Assembly (NCBI GenBank): GCA_026996855.1
Contig: JALWJZ010000060.1
Span: forward strand, 1-46,469
Length of the DNA stretch: 46,469 nt
Reading direction: 5' to 3'
DNA from: Anaerolineales bacterium
Lineage (GTDB): Bacteria > Chloroflexota > Anaerolineae > Anaerolineales > DRMV01
In this document: positions 1 through 9,221 of the stretch, piece after piece
How positions within the stretch are numbered: the first letter of the stretch is position 1
Layout of the letters: each line of letters begins with the position of its first letter
Made by a program: the position numbers and the translations under genes
Notes under the pieces: generated by a model
What the model was told of the DNA's origin: nothing
Database searches by the model: none
The model's input: only the letters and a program-made list of their open reading frames with translations

Positions 1-67
1 GGGTGGAGGCGGTGGCTTCGGATAATCCGAAATGGCCAAAGGTCTGGCTTCCCCTGGAGAGACCTTG

Positions 68-76
68 TGCTATAGT
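68..76 (+). promoter_or_regulatory. Extended -10 promoter for the signalling cluster
   Basis: TGC followed by TATAGT (71-76) forms an extended -10 element about 38 bases before the first receiver gene. No good -35 box lies 17 bases upstream. The same TGn-TATAnT layout recurs at several other promoters in this window. Confidence 0.5.
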
Positions 77-114
77 TAAGGAAACACCTTCTTGGGTGTG
101 AGAAAGGATGACGA

Positions 115-507
115 ATGGCGCGCATTTTGTACGTGGAAGACAACCCGGAAAACCGGTTGCTGGTACGTCGTCTTTTAAGCGTGATGGGGCATGAACTCAT
201 CGAGGCCGAAGGGGCCGACCAACTCATGGCTTTGTTGGATCAGGGTTTGCAGCCCGACCTCATCCTCCTGGATTTACACCTTCCCGAGGTAGACGGTTAC
301 ACCATTGCTCGCCAGTTGCGGCAGCGACCCGAGTTGGACCGGGTGCCCATCGTAGCCCTGACGGCCGATGTGCTCAAAGATACGCCTATCCGTTGCTTTC
401 AGGTGGGATGCGATGGCTACATCCCCAAGCCGCTGGACATTGACGCCTTTCCCCAGTTGATTGAGAAGTATTTGCACACCCCTGTATCCCATGAGAGAGG
501 CTCATGA
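115..507 (+). CDS. Stand-alone response regulator receiver (CheY-like)
   Basis: A single receiver domain of 130 residues without an output domain, expected to be phosphorylated by a histidine kinase and to act by protein contact in the cytoplasm. The acidic pocket (VEDN, E8-D9), phosphoacceptor Asp53 in LLDLHLPEVDG, switch Thr83 and Lys105 (KPLD) are all present, so the receiver looks functional. It is the first gene of the cluster, behind an extended -10 promoter and a GAAAGGA ribosome site. Its stop overlaps the next start (ATGA at 504-507), so the two receivers are translationally coupled. The likely phosphodonor is the kinase at 9973-14046; this is inferred from context only. Confidence 0.93.
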   Translation: MARILYVEDNPENRLLVRRLLSVMGHELIEAEGADQLMALLDQGLQPDLILLDLHLPEVDGYTIARQLRQRPELDRVPIVALTADVLKDTPIRCFQVGCDGYIPKPLDIDAFPQLIEKYLHTPVSHERGS

Positions 508-992
508 TGACGGAAGAAGGTCGCCCCACCGTTTCTCCTTCGGAAACTTCCCAACCTACCCCGGAGACCCGCGTCGCGCGCAAGCGCAAGCCGGTACCTC
601 CCGAGGAGGCCACCGTCCTGGTGGTGGAAGACAACGTGGCCAACTTCGTGCTCATCGCGCGCATGTTGAGTTACATCGGTATTGAAACCAAGTGGAAGAC
701 CTCGGGCTACGAGGTGGTGGAATTCGCCGATACGCTCCCCAAGATCGACCTGATTTTGATGGACATCCGTCTTCCTTACGAAGATGGGTATGAGGCGTTG
801 AAGAAGTTGCGCGCTTCGGAACGTTGGAAGGACGTGCCCGTGGTCGCGGTGACGGCCGAGGCCAGCGTCGAGCAAATGCGCAAGGCCAAAGAGGCGGGTT
901 TCGACGGTTTCATCGGCAAGCCGTTGGACCCCGACCGTTTCCCCGACCAAATCCGTCGCATCCTGGCCGGAGAGGATGTATGGGAACTGTAA
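504..992 (+). CDS. Stand-alone response regulator receiver with N-terminal tail
   Basis: A receiver of 162 residues. The first 35 or so residues are a Pro/Glu/basic, probably disordered tail; the receiver follows with acidic pocket VEDN (E42-D43), phosphoacceptor Asp87 in LILMDIRLPYEDG, Thr117 and Lys139 (GKPLD). All key residues are kept. There is no output domain, so it should act by protein interaction or as a phosphate relay. It overlaps the previous receiver by 4 bases and the following GAF protein by 13 bases. Two consecutive ATG codons (504, 507) are possible starts; the first gives the usual ATGA overlap. Confidence 0.92.
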   Translation: MMTEEGRPTVSPSETSQPTPETRVARKRKPVPPEEATVLVVEDNVANFVLIARMLSYIGIETKWKTSGYEVVEFADTLPKIDLILMDIRLPYEDGYEALKKLRASERWKDVPVVAVTAEASVEQMRKAKEAGFDGFIGKPLDPDRFPDQIRRILAGEDVWEL

Positions 993-3991
993 CCCCCTCC
1001 CTGGAAGCCGTGCCACAACGCATCCCCTGGTATCGAAGCCACCGCTTTCGTACGGCCTTGTGGCTGTTCTTGATTTTCCTGCCGGTGATCGTCAGTGTTC
1101 ATGTGTACATTTACGTGACTTTTCTCAACGGGAACATCCAGGGCTTACGAAACCGCGCCGGGCAGGTCTTTGAGGTAAGTTTGGAAGACGTGGGCCGTCG
1201 TTTGGCCTTACAAGACTACCTTTTGGATTCGGTGGCCCACGAACCGGCCTTTCAGAAAGACCTGGCCGCTTTGCCCCAAACCGACCCGGATTCGGTGCAT
1301 TTTCAACGGTTGCGCGCACGCCTGGTTTCGGCCCTGGTTACCGGTGTGATGGGTCCTCACCAGGAGGCGTTGTGGGTGCGGGACGTGGTCATTGTGGACG
1401 AAGAAGGCCGGATTTGGCTGGCCACCCAGGAGGCGTGGGAGCAAAAGCGGCTTTCTCCCGAACTTGTGGAAGCCATCAAGGCCTCGACGGCGACCCATGA
1501 CCTGGCAAACGGACAAGGTGAGGCCATTCAGGGGATTTTATGGGGGCAGGAGGCGCCCCTGGGCTTTCAGAAGCCTTGGATAGCCCTGGTGAACCGGGTG
1601 CAGGACGCACAAGGGACGACGTGGTGGATGCTGGGCGCCATTCCTCCAGAGGGGGTGCAAGAGTGGATGGCGTCCTTCCGGGTGCTGGGCGGGGCGCCCG
1701 TGCTGGTGACCCGGACCCAAGAGGGTTTCATTTTGGAAGATGAATGGCAGATTTGGACGCCCGAACAGGTTCGGAACCGGTTGCTTAACGTTCCCCTTGC
1801 CGACTCGGATTGGGTTTTCCTGTTCCAGTTGTGGAGCAAGAAGCCCGTTCGTCGCGTGTTTCGCCCCCCAAATTCTTACCATCCGACCGAAGACCATGGC
1901 CATTGGATGATTTATCTGCCCGAAGGCGGGGGCCAGGTTTGGGTGCTTTTGCCTTTCGCTTTGGTTCAGGGCGAGAGTTACATCGGTATCCGCTACAATC
2001 TGGCTTCGACCATTGGGCCTTTGGTATCTCAGGTCGTTCGGGGCCTGGTGTTGCAAGCGACGGTGGTGGCCCTTTTTCTGTGGGTTATAGCCTGGTGGCT
2101 TGGCGGGCGGGTTACCCGGCCGCTGCAGGCCATGATTAAAGGCGTGCAGGCTCTGGCCGAAGGCCGCTGGGACACCCGGATTCCTACCCGAGGGCAGGAC
2201 GAATTCGCGCTGTTGGCGCAGGTCTTCAACCAAATGGCCGCGCGGCTGGAGGGCCTTTACCGCAGCCTGGAAGATGAGGTGCGGCGCCGCACGTACCAGG
2301 TGAGCCTGCTCATGGAATGGCTGACCCTGGACGCGCCCCACGATACCTGGACCTACCAGGCCTTTTTGGAAGGTATGGTTTGGGGCTTGCGTGAGACCCT
2401 GCCCTCGGGGGTGTACCCCGTCCTGGTGCTGTGGAACGACGATTTGCAGGACATGGATTGGCGGGTGGCCCCGGATTTCCCCGAGGGTGCCACGGTTTCG
2501 CTGCGCATCGAGCGGGCGTGGGTGCGGGAAGCCCTGCGCAAGAAAACCCCTCTGTTCTACACCGCCGAGAGCCATAACCAGCAGGTGCCTCCGCCCTTCC
2601 AGACCGTTTGGGTGGCACCTCTGGTGCAGCGAGAGCGGCCGATGGGGGCTTTGATTCTGTACAGTACCCAGGCCCAGGTCTTCACCGAGGAATTCCAGAA
2701 CCAACTTCGAGAAATGTTGCCTACCCTGGTCAGCGGCCTGGTCTTTGCCCAGGCAACCTGGTTGCGAATCCATTTGCACACCCTGGTGCAGGTGACCATC
2801 CATTTGGTGCAAGGAGTCTCCGACCGGGGAGATTTGATGGACATCTTCTTCGCGGTGGGTCGCATCCTGGAGCGGTACTTTCCCCGTTCCATCTTTTTGG
2901 TCCGTCAGGGAACCTCGAACATCTGGCAGCCTTTGTATCCCGCGACCCTGGCCGGACGTCGGGTGGAAACCCTGATTCCGTTGAGCAAAGAACAACGCTG
3001 GTTGCTCATACCGGACCTGGAAGCCCTCCGGGCTGTGCAGCAACTTCCGAAGGAGATTCGCGACCTGACTCAGGAATTGGAGTGGAAAGGAACCATCTTG
3101 ATACCCGTATGGACCCAGGACCGGCTGCTGGCCCTGTTGCTTTTGGGTATGGAATGGCCCGGGGAATACCCCCAGGAAATGTTGCACGTGTTGCACCTGG
3201 CTACGCTGCTGTTGGGCTTGTTGTTGGATCGTGCCGAGGTACAGGACCGACTGCGCTTGTGGGAGGTCCTGATGACCTTCTTCCTCAAAGCCACCGAGGC
3301 CCCCACTTTGGGCCAGGCGCTGGACGTGCTGGTGGGTTTGTTGCGGCAAAACCTGACCGAAAATGGCGATTATTTCTTTGTCTTTGGCGACGAAACCGGC
3401 ACCATTCACGATGCCTTCGTCTTTTTGGAAGGACAGGCCCAATACCATCTGGTGTTGTCGCCTGTGGACCGGGCTCTGGCGCAGCAGGTTTTGAAAACAG
3501 GTGAACCCCGAGTGTTCAACGAGGCTTCCGAGGTTCGAGAGGTTTTGGCCGAGTATCCCGCATTGATGCAAGGTCCTATCCCGCAATCCTGGGTAGGGAT
3601 GCCCATCCAGGTGGGTGGCCGCATCGTGGGAGTTTGGGGCCTGCGGGACGCGCATCAAGCCTACCGTTTCGATGCCGAATTCTTGAGTCGAATGCAAACG
3701 CTGACGGAGTACCTGGGGCCGGTTCTGGCTTACTTGTTGCGTATGCAGCGTTATGAGCAACGTTTGCAGCGGGAAGAATGGGTGCACACGTTGGGCCTCC
3801 ACCTGATTTCTCTGTGGGACCCCCAAGTGCTCACCCAGGAGGCGGCCGGCGAACTGCAGCGCATCTTTCGCGCCCAGCGCGTGCGTTTCCGGCTCCACGT
3901 GCCTACGGTGTTGGACACCGCACGTGAACGTGTGCAAGACATGGGCAGGGCTGAAGGAGCAGCAGAAACCGAAGGAGGCGCTTCGGCATGA
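980..3991 (+). CDS. Membrane HAMP / multi-GAF sensor protein without kinase domain
   Basis: A 1003-residue membrane sensor. The visible order is: a membrane segment at about 24-46; an extracytoplasmic region to about 350, which I cannot assign to a family but is sized like a Cache-type sensor; a second membrane segment at about 351-376; a HAMP linker at about 377-430 with a short coiled coil; then roughly three GAF-like domains to about 930. It ends in a helix plus one strand resembling the start of another GAF. There is no HisKA, HATPase, GGDEF or other output domain. The reading frame is open from 824, but the start at 980 is chosen for its GGAGAGG ribosome site and because the upstream frame only shadows the receiver gene. 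It overlaps both neighbours (13 and 4 bases). It probably modulates a partner kinase; the ligand is unknown. Confidence 0.85.
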   Translation: MGTVTPSLEAVPQRIPWYRSHRFRTALWLFLIFLPVIVSVHVYIYVTFLNGNIQGLRNRAGQVFEVSLEDVGRRLALQDYLLDSVAHEPAFQKDLAALPQTDPDSVHFQRLRARLVSALVTGVMGPHQEALWVRDVVIVDEEGRIWLATQEAWEQKRLSPELVEAIKASTATHDLANGQGEAIQGILWGQEAPLGFQKPWIALVNRVQDAQGTTWWMLGAIPPEGVQEWMASFRVLGGAPVLVTRTQEGFILEDEWQIWTPEQVRNRLLNVPLADSDWVFLFQLWSKKPVRRVFRPPNSYHPTEDHGHWMIYLPEGGGQVWVLLPFALVQGESYIGIRYNLASTIGPLVSQVVRGLVLQATVVALFLWVIAWWLGGRVTRPLQAMIKGVQALAEGRWDTRIPTRGQDEFALLAQVFNQMAARLEGLYRSLEDEVRRRTYQVSLLMEWLTLDAPHDTWTYQAFLEGMVWGLRETLPSGVYPVLVLWNDDLQDMDWRVAPDFPEGATVSLRIERAWVREALRKKTPLFYTAESHNQQVPPPFQTVWVAPLVQRERPMGALILYSTQAQVFTEEFQNQLREMLPTLVSGLVFAQATWLRIHLHTLVQVTIHLVQGVSDRGDLMDIFFAVGRILERYFPRSIFLVRQGTSNIWQPLYPATLAGRRVETLIPLSKEQRWLLIPDLEALRAVQQLPKEIRDLTQELEWKGTILIPVWTQDRLLALLLLGMEWPGEYPQEMLHVLHLATLLLGLLLDRAEVQDRLRLWEVLMTFFLKATEAPTLGQALDVLVGLLRQNLTENGDYFFVFGDETGTIHDAFVFLEGQAQYHLVLSPVDRALAQQVLKTGEPRVFNEASEVREVLAEYPALMQGPIPQSWVGMPIQVGGRIVGVWGLRDAHQAYRFDAEFLSRMQTLTEYLGPVLAYLLRMQRYEQRLQREEWVHTLGLHLISLWDPQVLTQEAAGELQRIFRAQRVRFRLHVPTVLDTARERVQDMGRAEGAAETEGGASA

Positions 3992-5658
3992 CGGACCACC
4001 CAATGCCGGTTTCGTCCCCACCGCAAACCCCTGCAGAACATGGCCCCGAAGCCGAAACCTTTTCCGCTTCGGCTTTTGTGGAAACCTACCTGGAACGCCT
4101 GCTGTACCGGGTGTTTCTGTTGGGGGCGGTGCTGGGCATTCCCCTGTTGTTGTATCTGGCCGTCCAGTGGCGCAACACCCCCCTGCAATGGGTCTACATT
4201 GGGGCCATTTTGTGGCTTGTGCTGTTGGTGTGGGGGCGCTTCATTCGTCGCATCCCTTACGTCGTCCGGGTTTGGTTGTGGTTGGTCATCCCTTATGGTA
4301 TGGCCATTCTCAACGCCGTGGTGTTCGACGCGCCCGTGCAAGCATCCATCCTTTTGCTTTCCGCTTTGTTGTTTGGCGCGGTTTTCCTTCCCACGGCACA
4401 TTCGTTGGTCAACACCATGTTGCTCGTCCTGACGGGTGGCGTGGTGCTTTACATTTCGTTGTACAACGCCTTTCCTCCGGGCCTCCCCCTGTCCCACGGG
4501 GATGCTTGGGGTATTGCCTTGGCGGTCTTGGTTGGTGTGGCTTTAATCGGCGAAATGATTTTGTATCTGTACCGCCGTCGTTTGGAAACGGCTCTGGAAG
4601 AAAGCCACCAGTTGACCCAGATTCTGGACCGAGAACGGCAGCGACTGGAGGAACAGGGCCAGATTTTGGAGAATCGCATCCATCAGATTCGTACCGTCAC
4701 CGACATCGTCCAGGTCATCAGCAACATTCTGGACCCGGACCAACTGGTGTGGGAATTCGTGGACCGCTTGCAATCGGCCTTTGACCTGTATTACGTAGGC
4801 GTCTTCGCGCTGGACCCCAACCGGGAATTCGCGCAATTGGTGGCCGGCAGCGGCGAGGCAGGGCGCCGCATGGTAGCCGAAGGCTACCGGCTGCCCCTGG
4901 GCGGTGGTTCCATGATTGCCTGGGCCGTGGCCCACCGGCGCATGCGGGTGGCGCAGGATGTGCGCGAAGACCCGACCCACTTCCCCAACCCTTACCTCCC
5001 TCTGACCCGTTCGGAGGCGGCGCTGCCTTTGATGGCCCGGGGTGAGGTGTTGGGGGCTATGACGGTGCAATCGCAAACGCCTTACGCGTTCGATGACGAG
5101 ACCATGCAAATTTTCCAGATGCTGGCCGACCGGCTGGCCATTGCCCTGGCCAATGCCCGGTTGTTCCGCCAGTTGCAACAGGTATTGCAACGCCTGGAAG
5201 GTTTGCAGCGCCAACTGACCGAAGAGGCCTGGAGCGAGGCCTTTCCTGAGGGGGAGATGGAAATCCAGATGGGCGAGCCGGTCGAGGAGGGAAATCGCTT
5301 GCGCCTTCCGCTGCTCTTGCACGGGGCTTTGGTGGGGGAAGTGGAACTGGAACGCGACCGACCCTGGAACGAAGACGAGCGGCGCTTGATTCAGAGCGCT
5401 TTGCAGCATTATCTTTCCGCTTTCCAAACCACCCTGCTCTTTCGTCAGAGTCGGGCCTACATTCGCATGGAGGAAATCCGGCGCGGGTTCGTCGAACGGG
5501 TGGGAGGCCATATGGATGTGGAATCCTTGTTGGACGAGGCCTTGGCCTACCTGGGCCGGATTTTCCACACCCAGGAGGTTCGGTTGTTCTTCACGCCGGA
5601 AGCCAACGGCGGTGGTGCCACGCCCGCCGTCCATTTCTCGGCCTCGGAAGAGGCATGA
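3988..5658 (+). CDS. Multi-pass membrane GAF protein without kinase domain
   Basis: A protein of 556 residues with about six membrane segments in residues 38-192 forming an integral N-terminal sensor, a coiled coil at about 190-230, one full GAF domain at about 235-395, and a shorter half-GAF-like stretch at about 405-485 that also occurs in the next gene. It ends in the same short helix-strand module as its two neighbours. No catalytic output domain is present. It starts inside the stop of the previous gene (ATGA at 3988-3991), so it is co-translated with it. The membrane part could sense a lipid or membrane state, but nothing in the sequence identifies a ligand. Confidence 0.85.
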   Translation: MTDHPMPVSSPPQTPAEHGPEAETFSASAFVETYLERLLYRVFLLGAVLGIPLLLYLAVQWRNTPLQWVYIGAILWLVLLVWGRFIRRIPYVVRVWLWLVIPYGMAILNAVVFDAPVQASILLLSALLFGAVFLPTAHSLVNTMLLVLTGGVVLYISLYNAFPPGLPLSHGDAWGIALAVLVGVALIGEMILYLYRRRLETALEESHQLTQILDRERQRLEEQGQILENRIHQIRTVTDIVQVISNILDPDQLVWEFVDRLQSAFDLYYVGVFALDPNREFAQLVAGSGEAGRRMVAEGYRLPLGGGSMIAWAVAHRRMRVAQDVREDPTHFPNPYLPLTRSEAALPLMARGEVLGAMTVQSQTPYAFDDETMQIFQMLADRLAIALANARLFRQLQQVLQRLEGLQRQLTEEAWSEAFPEGEMEIQMGEPVEEGNRLRLPLLLHGALVGEVELERDRPWNEDERRLIQSALQHYLSAFQTTLLFRQSRAYIRMEEIRRGFVERVGGHMDVESLLDEALAYLGRIFHTQEVRLFFTPEANGGGATPAVHFSASEEA

Positions 5659-5740
5659 GCGCGGCGTGGCGCTTTTCGAAAGGATTTGACAAAAATCCCG
5701 CTGTTCGGGTGAAGGAAAACGCTTTTCGAGGAAAGGTCTC

Positions 5741-8700
5741 ATGGTGGATGAGAAAATCCTGCCGGAACAACAAGCAGTGACGGGTTTTGTGGACGAATGG
5801 CAACCGCGGCGTTCGTTGCAAACCGCGGCTCGTTGGCACGCTGCCATTCTGATTGGCTTTTTGGTGATTTTGGGCGCAACGGTGATGTATTTTGTGACCC
5901 AAGCGCGCATACAAGTGAGCGCGGCTTTCGAAACCGTGCCTCCCGTCGTGTTGGCTTTGGAAGCCCGTCCTCAAATCGAAGGCCTGTTGCTGGACGTGCT
6001 ACGTTATTCCCTGACCCGAGACGAAGAAGGCATGATCGAGGCCCTGCGCGCCCGCCTTCGGAAGATGCGTCGCATCATCCGGGATATCGAGGCCTGGTTG
6101 GATGCCGAGCAATACCAGGACGAACTGGCCGACGAAATCGTGCAGGTGCTCATTTTGCTGCGTCGGGCCGAGGACCTGTCCGAATCGCTGTTGCTGGAAG
6201 TGCAACAGGGCCGCTGGGATAGCGCAACCCGCATCGGGAACCATTTGAACCGGTTACAAGGCCGGCTTGCCCAACAAACGGAGCGCGTGTTGGAAGTGGC
6301 CATGCGCCGCCAGAAACAGGCCCTGGACCGCGCTCGCGTCAGCATGACCCAGGTGGTGTGGGTGCCGGGCATGTTCGCGGGCATCGTGATTGTGTTGCTG
6401 GCGGTCCAAACCTGGCTCTTTCAGCGCCGGATGATTCAGCCCTTGTTGGAAGTGGTCCGCGGTGTGCGTCGGTATGCCCAGGGCGATTGGCGTTATCGAC
6501 TGAAAGCCCGCACCGACGACGAAATTGGCTTGCTGGTACGGGTTTTCAACCAGATGGCGGATGAAGTGGAGAAGGCCCGCACCCTCTTGGAGCAACAGGT
6601 GCAGGAGCGTACGTACGCCTTGCAGCGCCGCATGGCCCAGACCCATACCGCCGCGGACATCGGCCGGGCCATCACTATGGAACGGGACCTGGACCGGGTC
6701 CTGCAAACCGCGGTGGACCTGGTCGCTCAACGCTTTGGCTTTTACCAGGTGGGGGTGTTCCTCCTGGACCCCACCGGCCAGTGGGCGGTGTTGCAGGCCG
6801 CCAGTTCCCCCGGCGGCAAACGCTTGGTGGAGCGGGGCTTCCGTTTGCGGGTGGGGGAGCAGGGCATCGTGGGTTACGTGGCCCATACCGGTCAGGTGCG
6901 GGTGGTGGAAGACGTGACCGAAGACCCCTTCTACCTCTATGTGGCCGAATGGCGGGAAACTCGCTCCGAAATGGCCCTTCCTTTGCGAGTGGGGGACGAG
7001 GTCCTGGGCGTGCTCGACATTCAAAGTCAAAAAGTGGGCGCCTTCCACCCCGACGACATTGCCACGCTGCGCATCGTGGCCGACCTGTTGGCCGTGGCCG
7101 TGTACAACGCCCGACTGTTCCAACAACAACGGGAAGCCCTGAAAGCCCTGGAACACACCCAGCGGCTGCTCACCGCCCAGGCGTGGGAACAATTCGTGAA
7201 TCGCTATCTGCCCCGCGGGTATCGCTACATTGGTCGGGAACTGCACCCCCTGCCCGGCGTCGTCGCGCCCCAAGAGGTTTTGAAGCGGATGGAAGACGAC
7301 GAACGGGTGTTGCGCTTCCCTGTGGAATTGCGCGGTCAGCAGGTGGCCCTTTTGGAACTGGAGCGCCCCCAGGGGCAGACATGGAACGAACAGGAGAAAA
7401 CGCTGGCTCGGGACCTGGTGAATCGTCTGGCCCTGGCCCTGGACCACGCGCGGTTGTTCATGTATTCCCAGCGCCGTTTGGCCTGGTTGCACAAAGTGGC
7501 CGAAATGGCCCGCCTGTGGGAACTCAAACCGGTGGACGAATTGGTCCAGGACCTGACGGGTTACATGCAGCAGGTGTTTGGGTGGCCGCACGTCATGCTG
7601 TACCGATGGGACGCGGACAAAGAGGTTTTGGCGCCCTGGGGTGGGCGCCCCCGCTGGTCTTCCTTGCTGGAGATGGGCGCGAAGGAGTCCCTTCCCCCCG
7701 AGATTTTGCAAGTCTTGCGAGAGGGCACCGATTATTTGAAACCGCGCCACCCTTGGTCCTCGAACCTGGAGGGAACGTGGGTTGTCGTCCCTCTGTTCTC
7801 CGGCGAGCAGGTCATGGGCTTGCTGGAAATCGGCATGGATACTCCTGCGGCCTTCGTGGAAGAAGACCTGCCGGTGTTGCACCTCCTGGCCGAAGAGGTG
7901 GCTTCGGCCCTGGAAAACGCCCGTCTGTTCCAGTTGGTGCAAAATCTGTTGGCTCAGCACCAGCGTTTGCAAAACCTGATGGTCGCAGTGATGCAGGCCG
8001 AAACCGAGTCGGAAGCCATGACCGTCACGGTGGACATGTTGCAGAAGATTTACCCCGATACTTCGGTGGCCCTGTATCGCTACGACGAGAACACCCAGAT
8101 TTTGCGTTTGCATCATCATTCTTCCGATGTGAAATCGCCCCCCAGCGTGCTGGCTCTGGAGAATACTCTCTACGGAAAGGCCTTGCGCACCGGCCAGCCC
8201 ATTTGGATGAACGTGGACCCCATGACGCAACCCTATTTCTGGGCCGAGCGGTCTTCGTTGTTGCTGTTGCCTTTGCGTTACGGTGAGATGCCCTTGGGGC
8301 TTCTCATCCTCCAGCGCCGGGAATTCGACGCCTTCCCCTCCGAAGAACGAGAACTGTTCACCACTTTGAGTTACCTGCTGGCCGTGGTGTATCGCAACTT
8401 ACGATTGGTGGCCGACCTGAACAAGCGGTCCCGGGAATTGCGGGTGTTGTACGAGTTCGCCGAAGCGTTGTCTCGCCATACCCGCACCGACGAACTCTTG
8501 CAGGAAGCCGTGCAGCGCCTTCGCGAAATCTTCGATTCTCTACACTGTGGCATCGCCCTGTTCGATGCTTCCCGGCAATGGAGCACGCTGGCGGCTTCGG
8601 CTTCTCGCACGCCGGAGGCCCCCGGCGCCGGCCTGGTGGGAATTCGCTTCCCCCACGAAGGCGACGAATCCATCCAGCGGGTGAAACGGACCAAAGAGAT

Positions 8701-9136
8701 TTTGACCATTTACAATGTGGAGCAGGCCGTCTTCCTGTCTCAGAACATTCGGGAGATTTTGAAGCAGCGGGGGACCAAATCCCTCGTCATCGCGCCGTTG
8801 CTGGTACGGGGCGAGGTGGTGGGCACCGTAGCGCTGGATTTGGACGACCCGCGCCGGCGTTTGACCAAGGACGAATTGAACCTGCTCCGGCAGTTGGTGA
8901 CCCAGATTTCCGGCGCGCTGGAGCGGGTTCAATTGCTGGAGGCTCTGGCGCGGCGGGCCGAACGGGAGCATTTCGTTCGCGAGATGACCACCCGCCTGCG
9001 GGCCACCACCGACCCGGATGACGTGCTGCGTATTGCCCTGACCGAATTGCGTCGTGTGTTGCAGGCCGAACGGGTCCAGATTTTGCTCATACCCGATACC
9101 CAGATTCCTTCGGACGGTCGGGATGAAAGCGAGTAG
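5741..9136 (+). CDS. Membrane HAMP / tandem-GAF sensor protein without kinase domain
   Basis: A protein of 1131 residues. A membrane segment at about 27-50 is followed by a mostly helical extracytoplasmic region to about 202, a second membrane segment at about 203-228, HAMP at about 228-282, then a long GAF array: GAF1 about 290-470, a half-GAF about 475-590, GAF2 about 590-740, GAF3 about 745-905 and GAF4 about 910-1080. The C-terminus is the same truncated GAF-like module found in the two preceding proteins. No kinase, cyclase or DNA-binding domain is visible. An 82-base gap precedes it and holds a GAGGAAAGG ribosome site. It probably works with the histidine kinase at 9973; ligands are unknown. 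Confidence 0.86.
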   Translation: MVDEKILPEQQAVTGFVDEWQPRRSLQTAARWHAAILIGFLVILGATVMYFVTQARIQVSAAFETVPPVVLALEARPQIEGLLLDVLRYSLTRDEEGMIEALRARLRKMRRIIRDIEAWLDAEQYQDELADEIVQVLILLRRAEDLSESLLLEVQQGRWDSATRIGNHLNRLQGRLAQQTERVLEVAMRRQKQALDRARVSMTQVVWVPGMFAGIVIVLLAVQTWLFQRRMIQPLLEVVRGVRRYAQGDWRYRLKARTDDEIGLLVRVFNQMADEVEKARTLLEQQVQERTYALQRRMAQTHTAADIGRAITMERDLDRVLQTAVDLVAQRFGFYQVGVFLLDPTGQWAVLQAASSPGGKRLVERGFRLRVGEQGIVGYVAHTGQVRVVEDVTEDPFYLYVAEWRETRSEMALPLRVGDEVLGVLDIQSQKVGAFHPDDIATLRIVADLLAVAVYNARLFQQQREALKALEHTQRLLTAQAWEQFVNRYLPRGYRYIGRELHPLPGVVAPQEVLKRMEDDERVLRFPVELRGQQVALLELERPQGQTWNEQEKTLARDLVNRLALALDHARLFMYSQRRLAWLHKVAEMARLWELKPVDELVQDLTGYMQQVFGWPHVMLYRWDADKEVLAPWGGRPRWSSLLEMGAKESLPPEILQVLREGTDYLKPRHPWSSNLEGTWVVVPLFSGEQVMGLLEIGMDTPAAFVEEDLPVLHLLAEEVASALENARLFQLVQNLLAQHQRLQNLMVAVMQAETESEAMTVTVDMLQKIYPDTSVALYRYDENTQILRLHHHSSDVKSPPSVLALENTLYGKALRTGQPIWMNVDPMTQPYFWAERSSLLLLPLRYGEMPLGLLILQRREFDAFPSEERELFTTLSYLLAVVYRNLRLVADLNKRSRELRVLYEFAEALSRHTRTDELLQEAVQRLREIFDSLHCGIALFDASRQWSTLAASASRTPEAPGAGLVGIRFPHEGDESIQRVKRTKEILTIYNVEQAVFLSQNIREILKQRGTKSLVIAPLLVRGEVVGTVALDLDDPRRRLTKDELNLLRQLVTQISGALERVQLLEALARRAEREHFVREMTTRLRATTDPDDVLRIALTELRRVLQAERVQILLIPDTQIPSDGRDESE

Positions 9137-9221
9137 CCCGGCGTTGAAGAGGCGCTGTGGACGCCGATGAAAGGGCAGACAGGCCCTTTTCGGAAACCCC
9201 AGGTGTATCAAAGGATGGGTC

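Noticed and set aside
824-979. N-terminal extension of the first GAF sensor
   Set aside because: The extra 52 residues lie over the second receiver in another frame and look like a basic shadow sequence. The ATG at 980 has a good ribosome site and leads directly to the membrane segment.
1538-4021. Long minus-strand open frame opposite the first GAF protein
   Set aside because: It runs antisense to a clear GAF protein, has a shadow composition (rich in Gln, His, Gly, Arg), no domains, and arises from GC-rich codon bias.
5686-5714. Promoter at TTGACA before the third GAF protein
   Set aside because: TTGACA is perfect but no -10-like box follows at 16-18 bases, so it is left out as a feature.
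6254-8230. 658-codon minus-strand frame opposite the third GAF protein
   Set aside because: Antisense shadow of a coding GAF array; low-complexity His/Gln/Gly composition and no ribosome site.
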